A stretch of DNA of 64,000 nucleotides from positions 186,001 to 250,000 of the forward strand of contig JAACJM010000041.1 in NCBI GenBank assembly GCA_013368315.1, given 5' to 3'. Positions 1 through 10,729 of the stretch are shown in pieces. Position numbers and translations under genes: made by a program. The notes under the pieces are model-generated. The model worked only from the letters and a program-made list of their open reading frames with translations. It did no database searches and was not told where the DNA came from. The DNA is from Tetrapyrgos nigripes. Its lineage: Eukaryota > Basidiomycota > Agaricomycetes > Agaricales > Campanellaceae. Numbering within the stretch: the first letter of the stretch is position 1; each line of letters begins with the position of its first letter.

Positions 1-424
1 GCAATATCTCCTGGTCCTTCAATGCCTCTCATGATGACAATGAGAGTAACACAGCTAAAATCAGCAATCTTTTCAAGAAAATGCATGACCTCTGTTCTCG
101 CATCCAAGGTATTTCAATGATAAAAAGAACAGGGTTCTGATTGATTTACAGATAGTCATATAGAATGCCATGCTGGCTTTTTCCTTCCTGCCTCTGTAGC
201 CCTAATACTTGAATGAGACCTTGAATGATACCATTCTGATCCTCCAGAATGTCGCAAGGCAAGAAATGGAACTTCTGAAACTTTGCCTGAACTTCTGGCT
301 TATTGCTGATGACAAGTGCGAGGGATGTTTTTCTAATTCCTCTATGTCCAAGTATTGTCAAATGATTTTGGCCCCTTCTGCAGAGAATTTCAACTCCTTC
401 ATTGACAAGATCATTCCTTCCCAT
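1..424 (-). pseudogene. STAND/NB-ARC-type P-loop ATPase, truncated and decayed
   Basis: The minus strand from 424 reads a protein like the central ATPase domain of agaric STAND proteins. It starts with a GRNDLVNEGVEILCR block, then a Walker A region reading GHRGIRKTSLAL where the family has GHGGIGKTSLAL, then a KFHFLPCDILED block and IQGLIQVLGLQ. Both odd residues are AGA arginines where the family has glycine, so nucleotide binding would be lost. After about position 146 the frame is lost: a TAA and frame changes occur around 110-145. The next family block (VMHFLEKIADFSCVTLIVIMRG) resumes in another frame at about 107-1. The gene runs off the window. No start or C-terminal domain is visible. 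Family recognition is from memory; the frame breaks are seen directly. Confidence 0.72.
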
Positions 425-761
425 GAAAATCTTGGGTGGTGGAGGTGTTGCAAAGTGGATATATCATATCACTGTTAGAAAGTCTCATGAGTGGTTTATC
501 TACTGAAGAGATACAAATAGCTTACTCATATGTGATTTTCTGTGCTGATGGATAGATTATCAACTTGAAAAGGATAAATCAGCTTCCAAATTTGAAAGAT
601 GCACCTTCCTCAAAATGATTGCAGACTTAAATACACCTCCAGTAGATCTATTTCAGTTTCAATAACTATGGCAGATTGAAATGTTTACCTATGGCATAGT
701 TGTTCATTACTGAATTATTGAACTGAAATCCATGCGCATTGTCATGATTAGGCCGGTACCA
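425..761. other. Gene-free stretch
   Basis: AT-rich sequence with only short ORFs lacking any recognisable feature. No repeat, RNA or regulatory site seen. Confidence 0.5.
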
Positions 762-1337
762 CTAACCACTATGCCAAAAGGGCGATATGTCCAGCTTGGC
801 TGGACTATTGGACTGGCGTATATAAGCACATACCATGGCATGCACTTCATGACACGCATCACGAAACCAGTCACTTGTGATATTCTGTTGTTGGCCAGGA
901 TTGCTGGGCCATATGGGAGTACACATGCTTGCTCCTGTTTTCTGTCCTTTCTTCCAATCATCACCTTCTTCTGAATCAAGTGAAACACTGAATCTTGCAC
1001 TAATATTTGCCTGATCACCACCTAACTCTTCTACAACCATTGCATCTTCATCTTCCTCTTCATCTGCCTGATTCTGATTCACTCTTCTTGCAGGCTCTGC
1101 ATTTAAATCAAGATGACTTGGGTATCTTCTCTCCACAAATCTCTTATCATTTCGACCCCGTCCATATTTGTATTGACGAGTTTCAAAGGCCGAACTCATC
1201 TGATCTCTGAATACGTAGCTCCAGTAACCAGCAAAGCTACTGAAGCCTTCAGTTGGCTCAAGCAGCCCAATTTGAATGCTGTTACAGATTTCTTCCCCTT
1301 CATTTTCTCCTGGATCTGGTATATTGCTCATATTCAT
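762..1337 (-). CDS. Hypothetical acidic protein, 191 codons
   Basis: An open frame of 191 codons on the minus strand, without obvious introns. It has an acidic low-complexity stretch near residues 90-105 (DEEEDEDAMVVEEL), a basic stretch near 55-70 (KYGRGRNDKRFVERRYP) and a C-terminal part with WFRDACHEVHAMV. No signal peptide or membrane segment is visible, and I do not recognise the family. Its start lies exactly over the left arm of an inverted repeat (1335-1361), so it could be part of a mobile element or a fragment of a larger gene. The open frame could also be fortuitous. Confidence 0.35.
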   Translation of the reverse strand: MNMSNIPDPGENEGEEICNSIQIGLLEPTEGFSSFAGYWSYVFRDQMSSAFETRQYKYGRGRNDKRFVERRYPSHLDLNAEPARRVNQNQADEEEDEDAMVVEELGGDQANISARFSVSLDSEEGDDWKKGQKTGASMCTPIWPSNPGQQQNITSDWFRDACHEVHAMVCAYIRQSNSPAKLDISPFWHSG

Positions 1338-2483
1338 CAGGAAACTGGTCCTCGGATAATGCGACGCTAACTTAGCTCAGATTATCAATAACATTGGTAG
1401 CTCCGATAATCGGCAGCTTTTCTCATTAATTTGATATCTCCGAGACACACTACCAAAAGTTACTTGAATTTAGTGGAGGCATAGAAAAATTATCAGTTTG
1501 TTAGCAGACATTATCTGATATTACATCTTACACAAGATCCTATGGAATGGCTAACTAGAAAAGATGAGCAAGCACTGGGAAGATTCTCCGAAGTCCACTC
1601 TGGAAGTACAGACAGTCAGACCAGCCCATTTCAAAGCACAATCATATCTAAAGGTATTCCTGCAACTACAATTTCATCTGTCCTTTTTTGTGGCTGCCTA
1701 GAGGCCCGTCGTAGGGGCTTCATTGATAAGTAATGAAGGAGGGAACATACTACCGTAGCGCCGTCGCTAACCCGATTTTAACGGCGCGGTCAAAAACGCG
1801 TCAAGTCGGTTCAAACTCCGCTGCATGTGACCGCAATGTTGATTTTTTGCGGCCGCTCCCCTCTTACTCAACGTCTCTACCTAACGTCCACTGTTACTCC
1901 TCCAGCTTTCGCTCTTTTCCTTCTCCTTCATAACCAAACTATTTTCTTTTTTGCTCTCATCTTCCTTGAGAGCACATTAGTGGAAGCTAAGTACTACCAC
2001 TGGCACCACCGCACCCGTCTCCTCCAGAACGGCATGTTCCAAGATGTACAAGGCTACAAGGTCAAGCTGCGGTTTTTGATGAGATCTTGCATCCAAAGTT
2101 GGCATAACTGTTGACCAGCTTAACCCGGTAATGCTGATGTTGATTAGGGTGATTTGTATGTGTTATTTTTTCTTCGCGTTTGGATCTTTCCTACTGAAGA
2201 CCTGTCTTACATGCAAATAGTGGAGAGACTGTTTCTGGTAGTATTGCCAGCACCAGCTCTACCACGTCCAGTGGGTCATTTACCACTATCGCGACCACCA
2301 TTGTTGCCAGCACCTCTGGGGGTGCGTGTTCTTTTCCCCTGTCCTCAGATCACAGTTCGTGCTGACCTCCATGACATACAGAAAGATTGTTGGTATGTAG
2401 CTCCACCTTTGCCATATGCTTCTCTAGTTCACGTTTAATTGGGTACAGAGTAATATTAGGCTATTAAGCAGTTGAGGGGATCT

Positions 2484-2823
2484 GGAGAGGGTTGTGTTGA
2501 TGGTAGGTGTTCTTTCTGTCTTCCATCTTCCATCTTCCTTCAAACATATGCTCACCTTCTCTTCTTTCTCCCCAGGGCCCATCCACCAGCTCCGAATCCA
2601 TCACAGCTGCTCTCGCTCGTCACATTGAGCTTTGTGAGCCTTCTTTCAGGAGAGGGTTGTGTTGATGGTAGGTGTTCTTTCTGTCTTCCGTCTTCCATCT
2701 TCCTTCACATTTCTTTAAACATATGCTCACCTTCTCTTCTTTCTCCCCAGGGCCCATCCACCAGCTCTGAATCCATCACAGCTGCTCTCGCTCGTCACAT
2801 TGAGCTTTGTGAGCCTTCTTTCA
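2484..2823. repeat. Two-copy direct tandem duplication (~165-175 bp)
   Basis: Copy 1 is 2484-2648 and copy 2 is 2649-2823. They are nearly identical (begin GGAGAGGGTTGTGTTGATGG, end GTGAGCCTTCTTTCA) apart from a ~10-base insertion in copy 2 (near 2709) and two substitutions. The abutting, near-identical copies indicate a recent duplication. Each copy holds a pyrimidine-rich tract ending in CCCCAG that resembles a 3' splice site. Confidence 0.85.
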
Positions 2824-2903
2824 TTTGATGAAACATACTAATTGATATTGCAGTTGTTTTCTTGCCCCGGTCACCCACGGCTAACTATTGCATTTTTACT
2901 ACA

Positions 2904-2993
2904 ATGCCGTCATCTACTGCTCAAGGAGAGGTGGGATCTGATGGTGCCAAGGATGATTCGCAGCAGGCCAGCGGTAACGAGGAGGATGAGTAA
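2904..2993 (+). CDS. Possible last coding exon of an unknown small gene
   Basis: From the ATG at 2904 an open frame of 29 codons ends at TAA 2991-2993. It is acidic and polar (ends QQASGNEEDE), which is typical of a fungal protein C-terminus. It may be the last exon of a gene whose earlier exons lie between 1800 and 2850, but I could not build a convincing model. Treat as tentative. Confidence 0.2.
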   Translation: MPSSTAQGEVGSDGAKDDSQQASGNEEDE

Positions 2994-3331
2994 CCTAGCG
3001 AAGTACAGAGGTTTTCTTTATACTTATTTCTGTATGACTCTTAACTGTACATAGCCTAGATTTGTTTTAATAAAAGTACTACTCGCCATTCATTGATCAA
3101 TGTATATCTGTTTTGGATATGAAAGCACAGAATAGCATTTTGAGGAGCATTGTAATCCAGGTAATGTACTAATATTTGCCTGCTATCTCGTACTAATTTT
3201 GGCTAATGTGAAGAGGGGGGGTAGGTAATTAGCGACGGTTAGGGGTAACTTTGCTACTGGCGCTAACAGTGCTAATAACCACATATTAGCAAAAATGTTC
3301 GGTTCATTTTCCGAGGACCGGTTTCCTGATG

Positions 3332-4459
3332 TTTCTGCAAGACATTTCTGTCCGTTATAGCTAAGTAATGTGCATGACAAAACAAAGTGAAAGAAGAATG
3401 ACCTACCCGTTCTGGAACACAGAACCTAGGTATACCCAAAAGTGTCAAAGCGATGTGATGGAGCGTAGCGCCAAGAAACGAAAAGTGTCTGATGCACGAC
3501 TGCGTTGACGTAGCGCTGCGCAAGGACGAAACTTTACAAGTACAAACAAGGACGAGAATAGATTGTACTTTCTTATGCCGTACCACTTGTATTCGGCGTT
3601 TCCCAATGCCGAGTCTCGAGACAGAAGTAGAGCCTTGATAGAATCAGCCAGGACTTGCAGTGAGGTTGCTGGCAGTTATCCAGGAAGACCAGGGGGTGTT
3701 CTCCTAAAGACTCAAAGTGCCCGAAAACAGAACACTCGCCATCACCCATGAGTTTAGTGGCACACTCCCTCGGGAAACTGGAATAGCAAGCCGTCTAAGC
3801 TGAGATGAGAACGGTTCTCATTGAAAAGAAAAAGACATAAAAAGTTGTACATGTAGAATCTGTATTCACGGCTCGACCACATCCGAAATCTGAGCAACGT
3901 TTCTACAGTATACGAGGAATAACGGACCCCACACATTCCAACGAGTGCCCGCTGAAGTCTGACTCACCCAACATCATCCGACCTCAACCGGAAAATTAGC
4001 ACTGTCTTTCATTTCATACTCATACACCTTGACGAACATGGATGATACTGTTATGAGCCCACACCGCGTCGGTGTAATCCATCAATAAGTAGAGGCGTAG
4101 GTTGCTGCACACATCCCCCCTGCCCCGTGGTCATCAGCGTTGGATTGAGAGAAACGCTAACTCAATAAATGACTCCCGTCTCATCATTGCCAATCCTTCC
4201 GTCCCTACCCACTTGCTCAGTGATCCCCATCCCATCATGGCTCAGATGGATAGGTGTACGCGGGCATCGTACACGTGTATGAGGAGTCGGATTAGACACT
4301 GAGGAATGTACAAGCGACATTGAAAAAGCGCTGACCGATACCACCAACGCCGATGTAGACGCTGACGGAGAGATGACAGCGGAGGGAGCGAACGGTAAAA
4401 AGATGTAGATAAAATATGAGATAGATGGCGGTAGGGCATGGTTCGGGATCACAGAAGGA
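3332..4459. other. Stretch without a supported gene
   Basis: Only short open frames on both strands, without conserved features. No RNA gene or repeat array recognised. Confidence 0.4.
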
Positions 4460-5589
4460 CCAAAATGCTCGTTATGACTCTGGAACGGTGAGGACCAGGT
4501 ACGACAAGGGTTGGTTCCGGTATTACTAGCGTAGCTTGCATGTTTTCGGCCATCCTTCAGGCCTCCAATGGCCGGTTCAGAGTGAGATTTGGGAACTCGG
4601 AGGGTAGGTGTTCAGCTGCTGTTGCACCAGTAGTGGACGTGGAGACAGTGGGACAAGAGCAAGATGTCTTGATATCGTGCCTTGTCTGACATACCCCGCG
4701 GCGTTGTTGTCCCGTTAGCGTTGAGAGTGATAGACACGAGAAGGGACGACGACCTTGAAGGTTTGCAGCGGCGCGGGCTAGGACTGGCCATAGCTAGAGA
4801 GTAAGTGAAGAAGGGGAGAATTTTGAGTCAGGGTCGTTGGTATAGACCTGCGGTAGTCAAGAACGTGGTTTCCGCGTACTCGGGAATAAGAGATGACATA
4901 GACTGCGAGAGGGAGCCGTATCTTGGGCCTTCTATACGCATATGTTGATTTGACCTTCTCAGCGAGAAGTCCCCCCTGCTGCCTGCAGGCATCCTTAGAA
5001 CAACATTCTTCAAAGAAGAAAAGAAAGAAGGAAACACACCTTCCCTGTCTCGTATTTTCCTATTCCAATTTCTCTCGACACCTCATTGCTTTCCTCCCAC
5101 TATTTCCATGTCCGTGCCCTCCTTTTCCTACATACCCTCCTTCAAACCCGAGCGCCTCAGCAAGACGTACATTTAACGGGGCAACGTCGAGATTTTTCGT
5201 CGTAACGGTCAAACCAGAAGTGTTGCGAATACGACTTGGCAGACCGGTCTAGACGGAACGACAGCGGGATTGCATGTATGAGAGCATTGGCGAGGGGCAC
5301 GTCCTCATCGTCTTGGCTCTTGAGGAAAGATGGGGAAGAATAATAAAACGAGATGTTTTCCCACTTGAATCTTTAGACCCGACGAAACCTCTGGAGAAAC
5401 CTCTTTCTGCAGCTGCCCAGGAAGCATAAGACGTTTACCATGCTTTCTGTTGGCAGTTCTGACGTCCACCTGACGTTACAAGCACCGTGGGCCGTTGTGA
5501 GTCGTGAAGAAACAGGAAACGGCGGTCCGGGTCATGTCGGTGAAGGCAGAGACAGACATAGACGTAGACGTGGGGCATCTGGTTTTTCA

Positions 5590-5676
5590 AGCTACTACTC
5601 AAGCTACCCGAGCTTGAGTAGCTTGAGTGTAGCTTGACGGTAGCTTGACGGTAGCTTGACAGTAGCTTGAGTGTAG
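5590..5676. repeat. GTAGCTTGA minisatellite, block 1
   Basis: About eight copies of a 9-11 bp unit GTAGCTTGA(C/GTGT), part of the MITE's left subterminal region. Confidence 0.8.
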
Positions 5677-6084
5677 CTTGACTTTACTTTTTGGGTGTGG
5701 CTGTGCTTATGCTACTGTAATCAACTTCACTACACTTTGTTTCACAACAAGTTACTCACATTTGAAGGGCCATTCATCAAGGAGACATACATTTTACACA
5801 CCACATGTCTCATTGCAAATTGATTTAGCTTCTACAGAGTCAATTACATATACTTTAAATTGCAGTCTCATTTTGTGCAAGTCTTTGCTAGATTTTTCTA
5901 ACTGTGTTAGACAGCTTGCCTTGTGAATATGGTGACCAGAGAGAACAGGCAGATCTTATGGATGAGTTTTTAGTATACAAAGGCAATGTCAGTCATTTTA
6001 CAAGCCAAAAAATAGTCTAGACATATTCAAGAGGATTTAGGGCACATCAAAGGCATTTTAGGGGCATATAAAGTAGCTGGTGGA

Positions 6085-6278
6085 AGCTTGAGAGTAGCTT
6101 GGGGTAGCTTGAGTAGCTTGAGTGTAGCTTGACTATAGCTTGAGTGTAGCTTGAGTGTAGCTTGAGGTGGCTTGATGAGTGTGGCTTGAGTGTGGCTTGA
6201 GGTGGCCTGAGTGTGGCCTGAGTGTGGCTTGAGTGTGGCTTGAGTATAGCTTGAGTATAGTAGCCTGAGGGTAGCTTG
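6085..6278. repeat. GTAGCTTGA minisatellite, block 2
   Basis: About 17 tandem copies of GTAGCTTGAGT and GTGGCTTGAGT variants in the middle of the MITE, between its two diverged copies of the unique segment. Confidence 0.8.
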
Positions 6279-6642
6279 ACTTTCCATTTTGGGTATGACT
6301 GTCCTTATTCCAGTCTAGTCAACTTCACTACACTTCATTTTATATTAAGTTACTTGCATGGAAAGAGCCATTCATTGAGCAAATGTATATTGTACATACC
6401 ACATTCTTCATTGCCAATTAGTTTAGCCTCTAATGAGTTGAGTATATAAACTTTAAAATTGCAGACATAGAAATACAGTGATCTAGAGAGAACAGGCATA
6501 TCCAGATTAATGAGTTTCTAGTATTCAGAGGCAATGACAATAGTTTTACAAGCCAAAAAATAGTTTAGACAAATTCAAAAGAGATTAGGACATCAAAGGG
6601 ATTTCATAGGCATAGAAGTTTCTTTTGCATCATTTTGAGACA

Positions 6643-6793
6643 GCTCAAGAGTAGCTGGAGCAACATTGAGGTAGTCTGAGTGTAGCTTAAGGGTAGCTTG
6701 AGATAGCTTGAGTAGCTTGAGTATAGCTTGAGTGTAGCTTGAGTGTGGCTTGAGTAGTAGCTTGAGTAGTAGCTTGAGTGGTAGCTTGAAAAA
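6643..6793. repeat. GTAGCTTGA minisatellite, block 3
   Basis: About a dozen copies of the same unit running into the right terminal inverted repeat of the MITE. Confidence 0.8.
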
Positions 6794-8172
6794 CTGGTGG
6801 CCCCGTAGACGTGTACGTGGAACGTGCAGGTGTTGGAAGGAACGGTGTTAGAGGACCCAGGCAGGCCTGGGGTTGAAATTGGAAGGTGAGATGTTGAAGT
6901 AGATACGGACGAAATGTAGCCAGACCGTGAACAGCTGAAATAAACAAACTTGGTCTCGGTCTCGATCCTCAGTGCGCGTCCGTCCGCCAGCTTGGAGTGC
7001 CACTCCAAAAGGTTCCCTCCTATAGCCGTGAAGTTTGTAACGACTTGTACACCGAGTGACGGTCAAGAGTTGGTCGAAATTGATGCCGACAAAGGCAAAG
7101 CGAGCTCGGTAAGAACATCAACGGGTTTTGATTTGGCCAAGGTTGTGGGTTGACGCCGGAATGGAAGAAAGGAAGAAAGGGGGAGAAGGATGGGAGGAGA
7201 TTTGAGACAGGGACAGTGTTGAGACAGCCTAGCGCATGATGGGAATAGAATAGCTTCTATTATCACAGCTCCTAAACATACGCCCATGGATACGACTGAG
7301 CGTGAATATTACGTGGTCTGGGGTATTGTGTTCCCGTGTGTCTGGAACGCGGACAACCCCGTTATAAGACTTGAGGTGTATTTGGAGGAAGGAGAACGGT
7401 TACCCGTGGCGAAAATCTTTAGAAAAAGAATCCTTAAAGAAGGAAGTAAGGAGGAAGGAAAGAAAGAGACACACCTTCCCTTGCTCGTTGTTCCGCATCA
7501 TGTCCACCTCATGTACCCGACAGTGCCCCTAGGCCTGGTCTTACGGCTTCAAAACCTTCCTAGAACCCTATTTCTACTTCTTTCTGAACATGGTCATCGG
7601 ACGGTTGCAGATTGATTTTGTGTCGGCTGCTCTGACAGTCGCGATGCGCCTAGGTACATGCGCTGATAGAGTGGTGCCTTCGGAATAGCCCCTGGTACCC
7701 ACCAGAAACGAAAATTGTTTTGGCAGAGGCTAACACCTCAGATAAATGTGAGTCGTGACCGTGGAGCGGCTTGTGATGAAAGGAGAGCGGCCATGGTAGG
7801 GATAGGGAACAAAGCCGGTCAGAATGGACCTGACGTATTTGAAAATGGGAGCGAGATGGAGCAAGTCCGAGTATCTCGAGCGTGTGTCTCTTGAAGGAAG
7901 GTTTCACGCTGACATGGTTGCTAGAGAAACACTTAGACAAACAGTTTCCGAAGAAGAGAAGATAAAGCGCACCTCTTGTCCCGGCCCTTTTCTCCCTCAA
8001 ACGCTCCTGGCAACCTTCCCGTTGTCGATTGTGTCGGCGTTTAGACAGTCAGAATGTCATTCCGAAGATGTTAGCAGGCCATGGCGAGCTGTGTGCATGA
8101 GAGCATGGTGGTTTGCTACGGCCTCGTCACCGAAGTATCAGATATATCTTCCCACGACATTTTGTCCTTGAC

Positions 8173-8797
8173 GTGACTTGGCCACGACACAAGGTGTACA
8201 CGCCTCGGTCCGATTCTTAAGCTTGATCGTTAATCCAATGGCCCAGTCGTCCCACTACTACTTAGTACCTTCTTCAAAGCTGGTAAATTTGATACTCGCT
8301 TTGACCTCTGCTAGGCACCTCTTTTACCTATTGCACTCTTGGCCTCAGACTTGATTTTGTTCCAATGCGGCCTTGTCGCCACTCAATGAGGACACGAAAT
8401 GGATCCTCGATTCGACCCCGACATCATTAATGTCAATCAATAGCTCCAGAAGATCGTTGCTCTAGTAGAACCAATGGCAATGGCCTCAACAAGCCCTGCA
8501 TTCAGTTGAAGATCAGCTAACAACCACGCCGCTGTCACAGATCACTCGATTCCTGCAGTCACCCCTATGTCCTCAAAAAGAACAAGGCACTGGCCTCTAG
8601 TAGTAGGTTCTGTATGCTATCGCGCATAACCCCAAAAGGAGAAAAGGTTTCAAAACTCGCCACGCAGTTGATGTAAGATCTACTACTTTCAACCACTGAC
8701 TTCACCTGTCATCCAACACATATAAGATGATAGACCTTCTTCGAAGTACTATCTCTCTGTTCTCCACGACTTCCCTCCTTTCCCATCTCAATTCTCA
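8173..8797. other. Intergenic region upstream of the membrane gene
   Basis: No gene recognised. The last 100 bases hold the likely promoter of the next gene. Confidence 0.4.
8721..8726 (+). promoter_or_regulatory. TATA-like element
   Basis: TATAAG within ACACATATAAGATG, 72 bases before the start codon at 8798, followed by a pyrimidine-rich leader. The position is suitable for a fungal core promoter. Inference from spacing only. Confidence 0.35.
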
Positions 8798-10180
8798 ATG
8801 TCAACACAACAATCCTATCCTCTTCTCAGCTCAGATCTTTACGTGCTTAGAACCTGGTTAGTAGAAGTAGCCGTTCCATGGCTACTTTATGGTATCAATG
8901 CTATACTTTTGCTTTTTCTGTCGTATATACTTCTGTAAGTCTTTCTCGTGCAGTTTAGTGACCGGATATTCAATACTAACATGATTCTATCAGATCCCAA
9001 CAAAACCACCCCACAAAGCCACAGCTTATCCTTCTCATACTTGTCGTCTTCATGCTCATTCTTTCAACTGCATGTGTCACATTAGAGACACAATTTACTC
9101 TGGAGTGCCTTCCGCTTTATAGCGAGGGCTTGACTGATGCTAAATTTGACTATATCACACACAAGTTAGCTCATATAAGAGTTGCATTAGGTGTACTTGG
9201 GAGAACTAATGTCAGTGGTTCTTTCATTCTAATTGGATTACCACTGACAAGATTTACCAACTTTGATAGTACATCATCGGAGATGGGATTGTAGTCTGGA
9301 GAGCATGGATCATGTTTCCTTATAATCAACTAGTCAAAAGTATCCTTATTCTTTGCATGATTGCCTCTTTTGGTGGGTACATACTCTCTACAAGTTAAGT
9401 CAGTGAATTACTGTTCATCAATGCTAGTCGGCACATATGTAGCTGCAGGACTGGCAGCTGCTAGCTTCCAACGTCTGCAGCTAGGAAGCACGACTGATGA
9501 CTTGATAATGGCTATTCCATTACTTGTCACAAATATGGTTGCTACAGGTCTTATTGGATATAAGGCATAGTGGGTGCTGTTTCAGTTGCCTTAGCCGTCA
9601 TTGACTCATCACTAACTTACTAAATCTTGCCCAAAAAAATTCTTTTAGCCTTCATAACAAAGATATTAGAGAACATTTGAACCAGTGTGACAGCCATGTG
9701 TCAAAAGCTCAGAAGATTCTGTTACTATTAGTGGAATCTGGAATCGTTTATTGTGGCATTTGGGTAAATAATCTGATTCGCTTCCTTTCTTGTACCTGAC
9801 GAGCTCTCAATTTTGTGTATCACTGCAGATTGCCGTCATTTATGTTTTGACAACAGTGAACGAAGTAACAGTGGAAGCAACAGTGGGTTATCAGGTCTTT
9901 TTTAGTTCAGTGCCATATTTATCCGTAAGTTTCTGATCCATGATATTTATTTCTCAGAAGTTGTGAATCTTGTTTACTGAAGTTATTGCTTTTCAAGGCT
10001 TTATATCCAATTATCATTATTCTGCTAGTTACTCTTGAAAGATCAAAAGAAGACATCAGATCAACAAATGAGATGTCTCTTTCTCAGTCAATGAGGTTTC
10101 CTTCAGCCCAACTAGCAACATCTCAAGGCGAGAGTCAGAGGGAACCCAGGCTTTCATTCGGTACATTGATTTCTGAGTAG
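8798..10180 (+). CDS. Seven-exon multi-pass membrane protein, 330 aa (agaric 7TM-like family)
   Basis: Exons: 8798-8934, 8994-9210, 9270-9372, 9428-9569, 9649-9763, 9829-9924, 9998-10180. All frames join and sum to 993 bases. Introns are 54-79 bp with GTRNGT-like or GTCAGT donors and YAG acceptors; intron 1 has a TACTAAC branch site. The product has about seven hydrophobic segments: residues ~30-45 (LLYGINAILLLFLSYILL), ~60-75, ~125-150 after the family-type stretch IIGDGIVVWRAW, then a VGTYVAAGLAAASF segment, ITNMVATGLIGYKA-like, LL.VESGIVYCGIWIAVIYVL and ALYPIIIILLVTLERS. The tail is polar (STNEMSLSQSMRFPS). It resembles a large agaric family of uncharacterised 7TM-like plasma membrane proteins with the same GDGIVVWRAW and YPIIIILLV blocks; function unknown. 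The frame is intact, so it is probably a working gene. A paralogous last exon lies at 51,593-51,756. Confidence 0.85.
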
Positions 10181-10729
10181 ATCAGTAGCTTGATAATATA
10201 CATTATTACAAACTGCTTTCTTTGACCAGTGGTTGTAATCTTCTGTGATAGCAGATTTGGAAAGGGAAGGTTGAGAGATAGCAGAACACACCAAGGTAAA
10301 AGATAATATGTCGGTGAGGGCCACTGTTTACAGCGGCAGGTACGAGTCCTCATTTCATTGCACAGCACACAGTTGACTCTAAAGAGGTAGATGTGGGTCA
10401 TGGACTGGGCACTGGGCACTGGTTCATTGCTTGACGAAAGCTTGACAGAGAATAGCAGAGAATTTGCGGAGAAGGTGCTTAGTGCCGAGTTTGCCGAGCT
10501 GACAGAATAGGATACTTGGGGGAAAGAGGCCATGCTATGCTGGCAAGCCCAATTACTATTTTGCTAGTGCTATGTAGGTGATATTATTTCATGTGACATG
10601 GTGGAGACAGCAGATTTGGACTGGATTGAGAAGTGAATAAATCAAGGTGCATGGTTGTTGTTCATTGATTGGTACAAGCATTACCATATACTGTATCCAT
10701 AATTTCAAGGGCTTTTGTGAAAGATACGT
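10181..10729. other. Gene-free stretch after the membrane gene
   Basis: Holds the 3' flank of the membrane gene. A minus-strand open frame at 10,135-10,533 overlaps its last exon and shows no recognisable domain; I regard it as fortuitous. Confidence 0.4.

Larger units (their letters stand above)
1335..3331. mobile_element. Possible inverted-repeat element
   Basis: Positions 1335-1361 and 3305-3331 are inverted copies of each other over 27 bases with two mismatches. The left arm begins CATCAGGAAACTGGTCCTCG. Inside the right end the motif TTAGC/GCTAA recurs several times between 3200 and 3300, and similar motifs occur near 1370 and 1760, as in subterminal repeats of DNA transposons. No clear target duplication was found next to the arms and no transposase is encoded, so this is only a candidate non-autonomous element. 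The interior holds the tandem duplication at 2484-2823 and a possible short coding end at 2904-2993. Confidence 0.3.
5573..6803. mobile_element. MULE-like MITE, 1231 bp, with 10-bp target duplication
   Basis: The ends are inverted repeats: left GGGCATCTGGTTTTTCAAGC, and the right end (reverse complement) GGGCCACCAGTTTTTCAAGC, 16 of 20 identical at the tips and continuing into CTACTACTCAAGC-type sequence. The element is flanked by perfect 10-bp direct repeats CGTAGACGTG at 5563-5572 and 6804-6813. A 9-10 bp duplication is typical of Mutator-like elements. No transposase is encoded. The interior consists of three blocks of a minisatellite based on GTAGCTTGA(GT) separated by two diverged copies of a ~350-bp unique segment (5687-6055 and 6286-6610). 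It sits inside the decayed sequence at 4.5-8.2 kb. Confidence 0.85.
4460..8172 (-). repeat. Decayed sequence, inverted partner of 52.9-55.4 kb
   Basis: This segment has an inverted, diverged partner near 52,917-55,400. The best match is 7962-8172 (+) against the reverse complement of about 52,917-53,115. Both share the run CTCTTGTCC..GGCC, then CCCTCAAACGCTC, then GACAGTCAGAATGTCATTC, and end in a TTCCCAYGWCATTTTGTCC-like run; I judge it roughly 80 percent identical. A second match is a short hydrophobic reading, VVSMGVCLGAVIIEA on the minus strand near 7290, against VVPMDVCLGAVMIQA on the plus strand near 53,750. Coding orientation appears to be minus here. I cannot name the product: reading frames are short and broken, and it may be an old gene duplication or an ancient element. 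It is further split by the MITE at 5573-6803. Confidence 0.5.

Noticed and set aside
985..3185. Shared 15-mer ACTAATATTTGCCTG near 998 and 3,168 as a possible element boundary
   Set aside because: One AT-rich 15-mer in 64 kb is within chance expectation, and the flanks do not match.
6604..7008. 134-codon minus-strand frame rich in SSYYSSYYSS
   Set aside because: Its tail is the MITE minisatellite read through in one frame; the repeat, not selection, keeps it open.
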